DNA from: Coriobacteriaceae bacterium
GTDB taxonomy: Bacteria > Actinomycetota > Coriobacteriia > Coriobacteriales > Coriobacteriaceae
Reading direction: 5' to 3'
DNA: 64,000 nucleotides
Assembly (NCBI GenBank): GCA_902835305.1
Contig: CADFMD010000011.1
Span: 1-64,000, forward strand
The notes beneath the pieces are model-generated. The model worked only from the letters and a program-made list of their open reading frames with translations, was not told the origin of the DNA and did no database searches. The position numbers were made by a program, and so were the translations under genes. Below are positions 34,759-43,175 of the stretch, in pieces. Numbering within the stretch: the first letter of the stretch is position 1; every line of letters starts with the position of its first letter.

Positions 34759-36546
34759 ATGAGCCAGACCCGTCCCATCGACGAGCATTCCATGCACACC
34801 CGTACCTGCGGCGAGCTTCGCCGCGAGAACGTGGGCGAAGAGGTCACCCTCACCGGTTGGGTGAGCCGTCGCCGCGACCACGGCGGCCTTATCTTCTGCG
34901 ACCTTCGCGACCGCGAGGGCATTACGCAGCTCACCTTCGACCCCGAGCACTCCGACGGCGACGCCTTTAAGATCGCCGAGACCATGCGTCCCGAGTGGCC
35001 CATCAAGATCCATGGCGTCGTGCGCGCCCGTGGCGAGGAGACCACCAACACCAAGCTCGCGACCGGCGAGATCGAGGTCCTGACCGATCATGCCGAGGTG
35101 CTCAACACTTCCGTCACCCCGCCGTTCCAGATCGAGGACGGCATCGAGACCAGCGAGGACACCCGCCTGCGCTATCGCTATCTGGACCTCCGTCGTCCCG
35201 AGATGATGGCCAACCTCAAGCTGCGCTCCGACTTTACCTTTGCCATTCGCGAGGCGCTGCACAACCGTGAGTTCATGGAGGTCGAGACGCCCTCCCTGTT
35301 CAAGTCCACGCCCGAGGGCGCCCGCGACTTCATCGTCCCCAGCCGTATCCAGCCGGGCAACTTCTACGCCCTGCCGCAGTCCCCGCAGCTCCTGAAGCAG
35401 CTGCTTATGGTCGGTGGCGTCGAGCGCTACTACCAGGTTGCCAAGTGCTTCCGCGACGAGGACTTGCGTGCCGACCGTCAGCCCGAGTTCACCCAGGTCG
35501 ATATCGAGATGTCCTTCGTGGACCAGAATGACGTCATGAGCGCGCTCGAAGAGGTCCTGGCCGATGCCTTCGGCCGCATGGGTGTCGAGATGCCCACGCC
35601 GCTGCGTCGCATGAACTACTGGGAGGCCATGGACACCTATGGCTCCGACAAGCCCGATACCCGCTATGGCATGCACTTGGTCGACCTGACCGACATCTTC
35701 GCCAACTCCAAGTTCAAGGTCTTTGCGACTGCCGCAAACGAGGAGGGCTCTGTCGTCAAGGCTATCAACGCCAAGGGTGCCGGTGCCTGGGCGCGTGCCA
35801 AGATCGATAAGCTCGCCGGCGTGGCCTCCACGTTTGGCGCCAAGGGCCTGGCCTGGATCACTTTCCGCGAGGACGGCTCCATCAACAGCCCCATCGTCAA
35901 GTTCTTCTCGGACGAGGAGATGGCTGCTCTGCGCGAGCGCATGGACGTCGAGCCCGGCGACCTTGTGATGTTCGCCGCCGGCCCGCGCCTGCTCTCCGAC
36001 GAGATCCTGGGCGGCATGCGTTCCCACATGGCTAACGCGCTCGAGATCAAGCGCGAGGGCCACGACTTCCTGTGGGTCGTCAACTTCCCGCTGTTCCACT
36101 GGGACGAGGATCGCAAGGCCTATGCTGCCGAGCACCAGCCCTTTACCCTGCCGACCGAGACCGACATCGCCAAGATTGAGGCCGACCCGCTGGCAGCCGG
36201 TTCCTGCACCTACGACTTTGTCATGGACGGCTTTGAGGCCGGCGGCGGCGGTATGCGTATCCACAACGCCGAGATGCAGATGTCCATGCTCAAGCTCCTG
36301 GGCTTTACCGAGGAGCGCGCCGAGTCGCAGTTCGGCTTCCTCATGGAGGCTCTCAAGTTTGGTGCGCCCCCGATGGGCGGCTTCGCCCTGGGCCTGGACC
36401 GTGTGTGCATGCTGCTCACCGGCTCCGACTCCATCCGCGATGTCATGGCGTTCCCCAAGACGGCCAGCGGCTCCGATCTCATGTCGGGCGCCCCGAGTGC
36501 CGTTTCCGGCGCCCAGCTCAAGGACGTCAGCCTGCGCTTGATGTAG
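34759..36546 (+). CDS. aspS: aspartate--tRNA ligase, bacterial type
   Basis: It charges tRNA-Asp and, where asparagine synthesis is tRNA dependent, tRNA-Asn. The OB-fold anticodon domain opens with RTCGELRRENVGEEVTLTGW. Class II motifs follow: FMEVETPSLFKSTPEGARDF (motif 1), CFRDEDLRADRQPEF TQVD (motif 2 region) and GFALGLDRVCMLLTG (motif 3). The bacterial GAD insertion is present between them. ATG 34759 has AAAGGAGG upstream. Length 595 aa is normal. Confidence 0.97.
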   Translation: MSQTRPIDEHSMHTRTCGELRRENVGEEVTLTGWVSRRRDHGGLIFCDLRDREGITQLTFDPEHSDGDAFKIAETMRPEWPIKIHGVVRARGEETTNTKLATGEIEVLTDHAEVLNTSVTPPFQIEDGIETSEDTRLRYRYLDLRRPEMMANLKLRSDFTFAIREALHNREFMEVETPSLFKSTPEGARDFIVPSRIQPGNFYALPQSPQLLKQLLMVGGVERYYQVAKCFRDEDLRADRQPEFTQVDIEMSFVDQNDVMSALEEVLADAFGRMGVEMPTPLRRMNYWEAMDTYGSDKPDTRYGMHLVDLTDIFANSKFKVFATAANEEGSVVKAINAKGAGAWARAKIDKLAGVASTFGAKGLAWITFREDGSINSPIVKFFSDEEMAALRERMDVEPGDLVMFAAGPRLLSDEILGGMRSHMANALEIKREGHDFLWVVNFPLFHWDEDRKAYAAEHQPFTLPTETDIAKIEADPLAAGSCTYDFVMDGFEAGGGGMRIHNAEMQMSMLKLLGFTEERAESQFGFLMEALKFGAPPMGGFALGLDRVCMLLTGSDSIRDVMAFPKTASGSDLMSGAPSAVSGAQLKDVSLRLM

Positions 36547-36570
36547 GCAAGCGGCTACCTATTGCCTGTA

Positions 36571-36605
36571 ACGAGGGAAGGACGTGTGCCTTCCCTCGTT
36601 TTTTG
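36571..36605 (+). terminator. intrinsic terminator of aspS
   Basis: ACGAGGGAAGG / CCTTCCCTCGT, a perfect 11-bp stem, then a run of T. Confidence 0.95.
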
Positions 36606-36689
36606 TGGGACGGGGGTGCGCCGGTAACGTACAATAACTACCACGTGGCTGGGTTTGCCGGCCGAATGTGCGACGTCGTGGGAGGGGAC

Positions 36690-36938
36690 ATGGTCGAGTT
36701 TACAAAGACGATTAAAGATCCGTTGGGATTGCATGCCCGCCCGGTTGCGCTGCTCTATGACATTATTGCCAAGCATCGTAGCAACGTATCGGTCAGCATC
36801 GGCGATCGCCATACCGACGGCCGCGATGTGATGGGGCTCATGGCTCTCTACGGCGAATGTGGCGAAGACATCGTGTTCCGCGTTTCGGGCGTGGATGAGG
36901 CCTCCTGCGTCACATCGATTAGAAACCTCTCGCTCTAA
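36690..36938 (+). CDS. ptsH: HPr-family phosphocarrier with Asp at the Ser46 position
   Basis: HPr relays phosphate from enzyme I to PTS sugar permeases. The active His is in GLHARPVALL. Aligned to Bacillus HPr, LKSIMGVMSL corresponds to GRDVMGLMAL here, so the regulatory Ser46 is Asp and Lys45 is Arg. Ser46-P is the form that HPr kinase makes and CcpA binds, so this protein may mimic it permanently. ATG 36690 follows GGAGGGG. Length 82 aa. No ptsI or HPr kinase is in the window. It stands between two terminators, so it is monocistronic. Confidence 0.9.
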   Translation: MVEFTKTIKDPLGLHARPVALLYDIIAKHRSNVSVSIGDRHTDGRDVMGLMALYGECGEDIVFRVSGVDEASCVTSIRNLSL

Positions 36939-36947
36939 GCATGACAG

Positions 36948-36986
36948 GGCGCGGCAAAAGACAGCTTTTGCCGCGCCTTTTTGTTT
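36948..36986 (+). terminator. intrinsic terminator of the HPr gene
   Basis: GGCGCGGCAAAAG / CTTTTGCCGCGCC with an ACAG loop and TTTTTGTTT. Confidence 0.95.
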
Positions 36987-37029
36987 CATATAGGAAACTT
37001 TTCCGAAAACTGAATAGGGACCCTTTCCA

Positions 37030-37083
37030 AAAAGTTAACCACGTGCTAGTTTACTGTAGCGAACATAGACGTGGTTAACTTTT
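37030..37083. promoter_or_regulatory. 15-bp perfect inverted repeat upstream of feoA
   Basis: AAAAGTTAACCACGT (37030-37044) and ACGTGGTTAACTTTT (37069-37083) are separated by 24 nt, 43 nt before the first feoA. The GTTAAC cores suit a metal-responsive regulator of DtxR type, by inference from the iron genes downstream. Confidence 0.6.
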
Positions 37084-37126
37084 GCTGCGTCGATGTTGAG
37101 GACGAACTGACGTTAGGAGCTCACTC

Positions 37127-37369
37127 ATGTCTTGCGGACCGCAGATGCCGGCTATGCCGCTTTCGATGGTAAAAGCGGGCGAAACCGTGCGCGTGTCTCG
37201 CGTAAAGGGCAATGAGGATATGAAGCACCATCTCAAGGACCTCGGCTTTGTCGAGGGCAACGAGATCCACGTGGTGAGCTCGAGTGGCGCCAATATCATC
37301 GTCACGGTGCTGGGCGCTCGCTTTGGCATCGATTCCAAGGTCGCCATGCACATCATGACTGTCGGTTAG
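37127..37369 (+). CDS. feoA: FeoA-family protein (first copy)
   Basis: This is a small SH3-fold partner of FeoB. The pattern LKDLGFVEGNEIHVVSS followed by NIIVTVLGARFGID is typical. It begins MSCGPQMPAMPLSM, a short Cys-containing tail. ATG 37127 follows TTAGGAG. It is first of feoA-feoA-feoB, behind a palindromic site that suggests iron control. Confidence 0.92.
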   Translation: MSCGPQMPAMPLSMVKAGETVRVSRVKGNEDMKHHLKDLGFVEGNEIHVVSSSGANIIVTVLGARFGIDSKVAMHIMTVG

Positions 37370-37408
37370 TTCGCAGCATTCCATAAAAGCTGAAAGGGGG
37401 AAAAGAAT

Positions 37409-37630
37409 ATGAAGACGTTGGGTGACGTTAAGGTGGGCGAGAGCTCTACCATCGTCAAGCTTCACGGCGAGGGCGCGCTTCGCCGTCACCTTATGGACCT
37501 GGGACTCATCAAGGGCACTTCGTTCAAGGTCGTAAAGGTTGCACCGCTCGGAGATCCGGTCGAGATCAACGTGCGCGGCTACGAACTCTCCATCCGCAAG
37601 GAGGAGGCTGCCGTCGTCGAGGTCCAGTAA
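37409..37630 (+). CDS. feoA: FeoA-family protein (second copy)
   Basis: It is a second SH3-fold FeoA: LRRHLMDLGLIKGTSFKVVK, then DPVEINVRGYELSIRKEEAA. It starts 39 nt after the first copy with AAAGGGGG at the ribosome site. Two different FeoA proteins before one FeoB is common in anaerobes. At 73 aa it is the more standard of the two. Confidence 0.92.
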   Translation: MKTLGDVKVGESSTIVKLHGEGALRRHLMDLGLIKGTSFKVVKVAPLGDPVEINVRGYELSIRKEEAAVVEVQ

Positions 37631-37659
37631 GGGCCGGTGGCACATATTTCTGCAGATAA

Positions 37660-37677
37660 AGTTAGGTTTTTCTAACT
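37660..37677. promoter_or_regulatory. DtxR-like operator before feoB
   Basis: AGTTAG-GTTTTT-CTAACT, a perfect 6-bp inverted repeat. TTAGG-type half-sites are known for DtxR/MntR-family metal regulators. It could start a second feoB transcript. Confidence 0.45.
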
Positions 37678-37753
37678 CAATAATGCAGTGTTGAAGCACA
37701 TTATCCAGCCCGCGCGGAGAAAGCAGCGCGGGCACACAAGGAAGAAGGATTGA

Positions 37754-40084
37754 ATGGCGGATTCTCAGATCCATGTCGCGCTGGCGGGTAACCCCAACTG
37801 CGGCAAGACCACGCTTTTCAACCTGATCACCGGCGCCAACGGCTACGTTGGCAACTGGCCCGGCGTCACGGTTGAGAAAAAGGAAGCCAAGCTCCTGAGT
37901 GACAAGAACGTCACGATTACGGACCTCCCCGGCATCTACTCGCTTTCCCCCTACAGCCCCGAGGAGCAGTGCTCGCGCGACTACCTCATGAGCGGCGAGC
38001 CCGATGTGGTCGTCCAGGTCGTCGACGCCACCAACCTGGAGCGCAACCTGTACCTGGCACTTCAGGTCATCGAGACCGGTCTGCCCGTGGTCGTTGCCCT
38101 CAACATGGCCGACCTCGTGGAGAAGAACGGCGATAAGATCGACACGGACAAGCTTTCCAAGAAGCTCGGTTGCCCGGTCATGATGATCTCGGCCCTTAAG
38201 AACAAGGGCATCACCGAGCTCTTTGAGCAGGTCAAGAAGTCGGCGGCTGCCAAGGCCGACGTGCCGGCGCATAAGTTTGATTCCGCCATCGAGGACGTTC
38301 TGACCCACATCGAGAACAACCTGCCGGCGAGCGTTCCCGCCAACAAGCGTCGCTACTACGCCGTCAAGCTGTTTGAGCGCGATGCGGACGCCTGTAAGCT
38401 CATCAACCTTACCAAGGAGAAGGCCGATCGCGTTGAGCAGCTGGTCGCCCAGTGCGAGCAGGATTGCGACGACGATGCCGAGTCCATCATCACCGGCGAG
38501 CGCTATGGCGTGATCGCCCACATCATCGACGAGTGCCTCACCAAGGCTCCGGCCAAGATGAGCACCTCCGAGAAGATCGACCGCGTGGTTACCAACCGTA
38601 TCTTGGGCCTGCCGATCTTTGTGGTCATCATGTTCTGCGTGTACTACATCGCCGTTTCTACCCTGGGCGGCACGGTGACCGACTTCACCAACGACCAGCT
38701 CTTCGGCACCGACGGTTGGTACGTGCTCGGTCAGGGTCGCGATGCGTATGATGCGGCTGTCGAGGCTGTGGGTGAGGACGCTGCCGATTCGATTGACCCG
38801 GCGGAGTACGGCCCCTATGTCCCGGGTATCACCACCGTGGTGCACGACGCCCTCGTGGCGGGCGGCACCGAGGACGGTGGCCTGGTCGATTCGCTGGTCT
38901 GCGATGGTATCGTCGGCGGCCTGGGCGCCATCTTTGGCTTTGTGCCGCAGATGTTCCTGCTTTTTGTGATGCTGTCTTTCCTGGAGGACTGCGGCTACAT
39001 GGCGCGCGTCGCCTTCATCATGGACCGCGTGTTCCGCCGCTTTGGCCTGTCCGGTAAGTCCTTTATCCCCATGCTCGTGTCCTCGGGTTGCGGCGTCCCC
39101 GGCGTCATGGCCACCAAGACCATCGAGAACGAGAAGGACCGCCGTATGACGGTCATGACCACCACGTTTATTCCCTGTGGCGCTAAGCTGCCGATCATTG
39201 CCCTGCTCATGGGTTCCATCATCGGCGATTCTTCCACCACCGCCGCGTGGATCAGCCCGCTCTTCTACTTCCTGGGCGTCTTTGCCGTCATTGCTTCGGG
39301 CCTCATGCTCAAGAAGACCAAGCTCTTCGCCGGTCGCCCGACGCCGTTTGTTATGGAGCTTCCTGCCTACCACTTCCCGGCGATCCGTTCTTGGGCGCTG
39401 CACGTGTGGGAGCGCTGCTGGGCCTTTATCAAGAAGGCCGGTACGGTCATCTTCGCGTCCACCGTCGTCGTTTGGTTCCTCTCCAACTTTGGCAGCTACA
39501 ACGGTTCCTTTGGCTTCCTGCCTGCGATGGACGGCATCCCCGAGGAGTTCATGGATTACTCCGTGCTCGCCATGCTCGGCAACCTGGTCGCTTGGATCTT
39601 CGCCCCGCTCGGCTTTAGCACCTGGCAGGCCACCGCGCTGACCGTCTCCGGCCTCGTGGCTAAGGAGAATGTCGTCGCTACCGCCGGCTCGCTGCTCTCC
39701 GTCGCCGATGCTGGCGAGACCGACCCGAGCCTGTGGACCGCGTTTGCCGGCATGTTCCCGACTATGGGCGCCTGCGTTGCCTTCGGCGCTTTCAACCTGC
39801 TGTGCGCCCCGTGCTTTGCCGCCATGGGCACTATCCGCAACCAGATGGACTCCGGCAAGTGGACCGCGATTGCCATCGGCTACGAGTGCGCCTTCGCATG
39901 GGTGATCGGCCTGTTCATCAACCAGTTCTACAACCTGCTTGTCCTTGGCCAGTTTGGTATTTGGACGGTTGTAGCCATTGTGCTGCTGGTTGCGATGCTC
40001 TTCCAGATCTTCCGTCCCATGCCTAAGCACGCTTGGACCGACGAGGACGAGACCAACACCGCTTCCGCCGCAGTTTCCGCTTAA
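37754..40084 (+). CDS. feoB: ferrous iron transporter FeoB
   Basis: It is the Fe(II) importer in the cytoplasmic membrane. The N-terminal G domain has G1 GNPNCGKTTLFN, G3 DLPGIYSL and G4 LNMADL, then a helical GDI domain. From about residue 285 come the membrane helices with two gate repeats, including SSGCGVPGVMATKTIENEKD. The C-terminal half holds the CAPCFAAMG segment. An insertion of about 75 residues after the first TM helix (acidic, YDAAVEAVGEDAADSIDP) is a notable loop. Length 776 aa is at the upper end. Confidence 0.96.
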   Translation: MADSQIHVALAGNPNCGKTTLFNLITGANGYVGNWPGVTVEKKEAKLLSDKNVTITDLPGIYSLSPYSPEEQCSRDYLMSGEPDVVVQVVDATNLERNLYLALQVIETGLPVVVALNMADLVEKNGDKIDTDKLSKKLGCPVMMISALKNKGITELFEQVKKSAAAKADVPAHKFDSAIEDVLTHIENNLPASVPANKRRYYAVKLFERDADACKLINLTKEKADRVEQLVAQCEQDCDDDAESIITGERYGVIAHIIDECLTKAPAKMSTSEKIDRVVTNRILGLPIFVVIMFCVYYIAVSTLGGTVTDFTNDQLFGTDGWYVLGQGRDAYDAAVEAVGEDAADSIDPAEYGPYVPGITTVVHDALVAGGTEDGGLVDSLVCDGIVGGLGAIFGFVPQMFLLFVMLSFLEDCGYMARVAFIMDRVFRRFGLSGKSFIPMLVSSGCGVPGVMATKTIENEKDRRMTVMTTTFIPCGAKLPIIALLMGSIIGDSSTTAAWISPLFYFLGVFAVIASGLMLKKTKLFAGRPTPFVMELPAYHFPAIRSWALHVWERCWAFIKKAGTVIFASTVVVWFLSNFGSYNGSFGFLPAMDGIPEEFMDYSVLAMLGNLVAWIFAPLGFSTWQATALTVSGLVAKENVVATAGSLLSVADAGETDPSLWTAFAGMFPTMGACVAFGAFNLLCAPCFAAMGTIRNQMDSGKWTAIAIGYECAFAWVIGLFINQFYNLLVLGQFGIWTVVAIVLLVAMLFQIFRPMPKHAWTDEDETNTASAAVSA

Positions 40085-40113
40085 GTCCGAATAAGGATCA
40101 GCCCCTTTCCGCG

Positions 40114-40147
40114 AGCCCGGGTGTCCCAGCGACACTCGGGCTTTTTG
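40114..40147 (+). terminator. intrinsic terminator of feoB
   Basis: AGCCCGGGTGTC / GACACTCGGGCT with a CCAGC loop, then TTTTTGG. Confidence 0.92.
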
Positions 40148-40259
40148 GTGGGGGAGATGTGGCGTTTCCGCAGATAAAACCGACCAAAATAAACCTGTCC
40201 CTTTTTGGTAGGTGGAGAATGGGGTAAAGTAAGTGGTGGCTAACTAGAGGAGGCTTGCT

Positions 40260-40460
40260 ATGGCACCTATCGATATTGTTGTACTGGCTGTTATCGGTAT
40301 TGCGTTTGTCGCCGTGTGCGTACGCATCTACCGCAAGGGAACCTGCGCCGACTGCGCTCAGGGCGGCGTTTGCACGGGACATTGCTCCAACAAAAAGACT
40401 TGCGCCGCACTTAAGGGCGTAGATAAAATCACCGAAGACTTGGGCCGCGGTATTCATTAG
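40260..40460 (+). CDS. FeoB-associated Cys-rich membrane protein
   Basis: It is a 66-aa protein with one N-terminal TM helix (IDIVVLAVIGIAFVAVCVRI) and six cysteines in CADCAQGGVCTGHC...KTC. This matches the small family found beside feoB in anaerobes, thought to help iron handling at the FeoB cytosolic face. ATG 40260 follows AGAGGAGG. It lies after the feoB terminator, so it has its own promoter (TAAAGT near 40225 is a weak candidate). Confidence 0.88.
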   Translation: MAPIDIVVLAVIGIAFVAVCVRIYRKGTCADCAQGGVCTGHCSNKKTCAALKGVDKITEDLGRGIH

Positions 40461-40494
40461 CCGACTGGCGTTTGAGCGTATATGACTGCGGATA

Positions 40495-40533
40495 CGGCAG
40501 TTGCTGATACGATAGGGTCGTTAGCAACTGCCG
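40495..40533. promoter_or_regulatory. 11-bp perfect inverted repeat before the flavin reductase
   Basis: CGGCAGTTGCT (40495-40505) and AGCAACTGCCG (40523-40533) flank 17 nt that contain GATACGATAG, a possible -10. It is positioned 30 nt upstream of the start, as a repressor site would be. Confidence 0.5.
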
Positions 40534-40562
40534 CCGAGCGGCTCAAACGAAAGGAACCCTGT

Positions 40563-42512
40563 ATGGAGTCCTCCGCCTATCCGATGCTCTTTAGTCCGAT
40601 CAAGGTCGGTACGACCGAGGTCAAGAACCGCGTCTTTATGCCGCCGGTATCTACCAACCTGGCCGATCACGGCTATGTGACCGACGACTTGGTCGATCAT
40701 TACCGTGTCCGCGCCAAGGGCGGCGTGGGCCTGATCATCACCGAGGTCGTGACGGTCGAGCCCACCTATACCTATCTGCCGGGTGACATGTGCTGCTACG
40801 ACGACACGTTTATCCCCGGCTGGGAAAAGCTCGCCGCCGCCGTCCACGAGTACGGCTGCAAGATCATGCCGCAGCTCTTCCACCCCGCCTACATGGCCTT
40901 TAACATTCCGGGCACCCCGCGCCTCATTGCTCCGTCCTTCGTGGGCCCGTCTTATGCCCGCGAGGCTCCGCGTCCTATCACCATCGACGAGATCCACGAG
41001 CTCACGCATCAGTTTGGCGACGCTGCCGTGCGTATGCAGAAGGCCGGCGTCGATGGCGTCGAGGTCCATGCGGCACACGCCCACGGTATGCTCGGCGGCT
41101 TTTTGACTCCGCTCTACAACAAGCGTACCGATGAGTACGGTGGCTCGCTCGACGCCCGCATGCGCTTTTTGCTCGAGGTTATCGCCGAGATTCGCGAGCG
41201 CTGCGGCAAGGATTTCATCATCGACGTCCGCATCTCGGGCGATGAGTACACCGATGGCGGCTTGACCCTCAACGACATGATCTACGTCTCGCGCCGCCTG
41301 GAGAAGGCCGGCGTGGACATGATTCACGTGTCGGGCGGTACCACCATCAAGCGCGGCTCTGCAATTCCCGCTGCCGGCACGCAGCAGGCCTCGCACGCCG
41401 CCTGCTCGCGCGAGATCAAAAAGCATGTGAACATTCCCGTTGCCACGGTCGGCCGCATCAACGAGGCATGGATTGCCGAGGAGCTGATCGAGGACGGCGC
41501 CGCCGACATCTGCATGATGGGTCGCGCCAATCTGTGCGATGCCGAGTTCTGCAACAAGGCCGCTGCCGGCAACGCCGACGAGATCCGTCCCTGCATCGGT
41601 TGTCTGCGCTGCCTGAACGGCATTATGTTTGGCAAGCGCATCTCCTGCACCGTCAATCCGGACGTGGAGCGCGACGAGGCTGGCTACGAGCCTGCCGCTG
41701 AGGCCAAGAACGTGCTTGTTGTGGGCGCTGGTCCTGCGGGCATGGAGGCAGCCTACATTGCCGCCAAGCGCGGTCACAACGTGGTGCTCGTGGATAAGCA
41801 GGACGAGCCGGGCGGCGAGATGCGTATCGCGGCCGTCCCGCCGGCAAAACAGGAGCTCACCCGCGTGATCAAGTATCAGTACCGTCGCCTAGCCGAGGCA
41901 GGCGTCACGTGCGTCTTTGGTACCGAGCTTTCGGCCGAGGACATTCAGCGCGACTACGCGGGCTACGAGGTTGTCCTGGCTTATGGTGCCGAGCCCATCG
42001 CTCCGGCCTTCATGCAGGGCTTTAAGCAGGTTATGACGGCCGACGACCTGCTGGGCGGCAAGGCTTTCCCGGGCAAGAAGATCGTCATCGTGGGCGGCGG
42101 CACTGTTGGCTGCGAGACGGCCGATTACCTGGCCCCGCTGGTCAACGACCTTTCGCCGGCCAATCGCGATGTCACCGTTATCGAGATGACCAAGACGCTC
42201 GCCGCCAACGAGGGCGGTGCCGGTCGTGCGGTGCTCATCACGCGCATGCTCTCCAAGGGCGTTCACGTGCTGACCGAGGCCAAGGTGACCGAGATTACCG
42301 AGGACACCATCAGCTACGAGAAGGACGGCGAGATCCACACCATCGCCGGTGCCGATACGCTGGTGCTTGCCATGGGCTATCGTCCCAATACCAAGCTGGC
42401 CGATGACCTGACTGCAGCCGGTGTTGCCACCCACGTGCTGGGCGATGCCAACAAGTGCGGCAACATCCGCGACGCTATCGGCGATGGCTACAAGATCGCC
42501 TGCGAACTCTAG
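40563..42512 (+). CDS. NADH:flavin oxidoreductase of the 2,4-dienoyl-CoA / enoate reductase type
   Basis: The N-terminal half is an FMN-binding TIM barrel of the Old Yellow Enzyme family (PMLFSPIKVGTTEVKNRVFM, GVDGVEVHAAHAHGMLGGFL, NKRTDEYGGSLDAR). Then CIGCLRCLNG plus a later Cys (ISCTVNP) gives a 4Fe-4S site. The C-terminal half binds FAD and NAD(P)H (VVGAGPAGMEAAYIA, IVGGGTVGCETADYL). Such enzymes reduce alpha,beta-unsaturated acids, bile-acid intermediates, bilirubin or diet compounds in gut anaerobes. The substrate cannot be read here. ATG 40563 follows GAAAGGAA, giving 649 aa. Confidence 0.92.
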   Translation: MESSAYPMLFSPIKVGTTEVKNRVFMPPVSTNLADHGYVTDDLVDHYRVRAKGGVGLIITEVVTVEPTYTYLPGDMCCYDDTFIPGWEKLAAAVHEYGCKIMPQLFHPAYMAFNIPGTPRLIAPSFVGPSYAREAPRPITIDEIHELTHQFGDAAVRMQKAGVDGVEVHAAHAHGMLGGFLTPLYNKRTDEYGGSLDARMRFLLEVIAEIRERCGKDFIIDVRISGDEYTDGGLTLNDMIYVSRRLEKAGVDMIHVSGGTTIKRGSAIPAAGTQQASHAACSREIKKHVNIPVATVGRINEAWIAEELIEDGAADICMMGRANLCDAEFCNKAAAGNADEIRPCIGCLRCLNGIMFGKRISCTVNPDVERDEAGYEPAAEAKNVLVVGAGPAGMEAAYIAAKRGHNVVLVDKQDEPGGEMRIAAVPPAKQELTRVIKYQYRRLAEAGVTCVFGTELSAEDIQRDYAGYEVVLAYGAEPIAPAFMQGFKQVMTADDLLGGKAFPGKKIVIVGGGTVGCETADYLAPLVNDLSPANRDVTVIEMTKTLAANEGGAGRAVLITRMLSKGVHVLTEAKVTEITEDTISYEKDGEIHTIAGADTLVLAMGYRPNTKLADDLTAAGVATHVLGDANKCGNIRDAIGDGYKIACEL

Positions 42513-42586
42513 TCAACCCCTTGGCGCATGGGGGCCAGGTTACTTTGCGCTAAGTTGATGCATGTAAACCTGACCCCATTGCACCA

Positions 42587-42627
42587 TTTGATAAAACGCA
42601 AGCGCTCGCTGCCTGCGTTTTATCAAA
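42587..42627. terminator. 14-bp inverted repeat, possible terminator
   Basis: TTTGATAAAACGCA / TGCGTTTTATCAAA with a 13-nt loop. It lies between the reductase gene and the end of the converging GntR remnant and could serve both. Just upstream, ATGGGGGCCAGGTTA and TAAACCTGACCCCAT form another inverted repeat (about 42537-42579). Confidence 0.55.
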
Positions 42628-42646
42628 GAAAGATTATTGTCGAGCC

Positions 42647-42893
42647 TTAAATGCCTTTTGTTTGTGTGCCTTCCGCAATCATATTGCGGTTGTAGACCAG
42701 GTGCAGATACATCGCATCGTGAGCGGCGGTGGGGTTGCGCGTCTCAATGGCGTCGGCCACACCGTGGTGCGTGCGGATGGTCTCCTCGACGAACTTTTTT
42801 GCCCGTTACGTCGATAAAGAGGGGAACGGATGCCTTGAGCACACCCATCAGACGGGTAACGGCGAGGTTGCCGCCATCCCAGGGCGGCTTCAT
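42647..42893 (-). pseudogene. remnant of a GntR-family regulator (FCD domain C-terminus)
   Basis: Minus-strand translation gives MKPPWDGGNLAVTRLMG, then LKASVPLFIDVTGKK, then after a one-base shift in a run of six A, FVEETIRTHHGVADAIETRN and PTAAHDAMYLHLVYNRNM up to a normal stop at 42649. This is the C-terminal helix bundle of a FadR/GntR FCD regulator. The N-terminal winged helix and most of the FCD domain are absent. The remnant shows both truncation and a frameshift. Confidence 0.8.
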
Positions 42894-42945
42894 GGGGTAG
42901 CGCCCGTACGCATCGAATTTTTCCTCTCATAGATGTGCGGCACAA

Positions 42946-42985
42946 AGAGCCCCGAGTTCATACGAGCTCGGGGCTCTTTTCGTTT
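42946..42985 (+). terminator. strong hairpin with T-run before the operator array
   Basis: AGAGCCCCGAG / CTCGGGGCTCT with a 10-nt loop, then TTTCGTTTT. It isolates the AlbA_2 regulator gene from upstream transcription. Confidence 0.85.
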
Positions 42986-43005
42986 TGATTTCAGACGTAT
43001 TGACA

Positions 43006-43138
43006 GACGAAAACAGTCTGCGTCCGGTATTGAGCCATACGAAAGCGAAATTATGCGTCTTAATTCCGTACGCAAATCAAGACGAAAACAGTTTGCGTCT
43101 TATATAAATCAGTACGCAAACGGTTTTCGTCTTATAAT
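43006..43138 (+). promoter_or_regulatory. three 18-bp operator-like repeats and a TATAAT box
   Basis: GACGAAAACAGTCTGCGT (43006-43023), GACGAAAACAGTTTGCGT (43081-43098) and, inverted, ACGCAAACGGTTTTCGTC (43114-43131) differ by one or two bases. The inverted copy ends two bases before TATAAT (43133-43138). Extra half sites (GCGTCTTA, ACGCAAA) lie between. The layout suggests autoregulation by the protein encoded next. Confidence 0.75.
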
Positions 43139-43175
43139 ACGGTTATGAATGGTACGAAACGAGGGGGTTGTGCAT

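Noticed and set aside
37121..40135. 1004-aa open frame opposite feoA-feoB
   Set aside because: It spans three real genes and their gaps, including feoB with all G-domain motifs. It is a codon-bias shadow.
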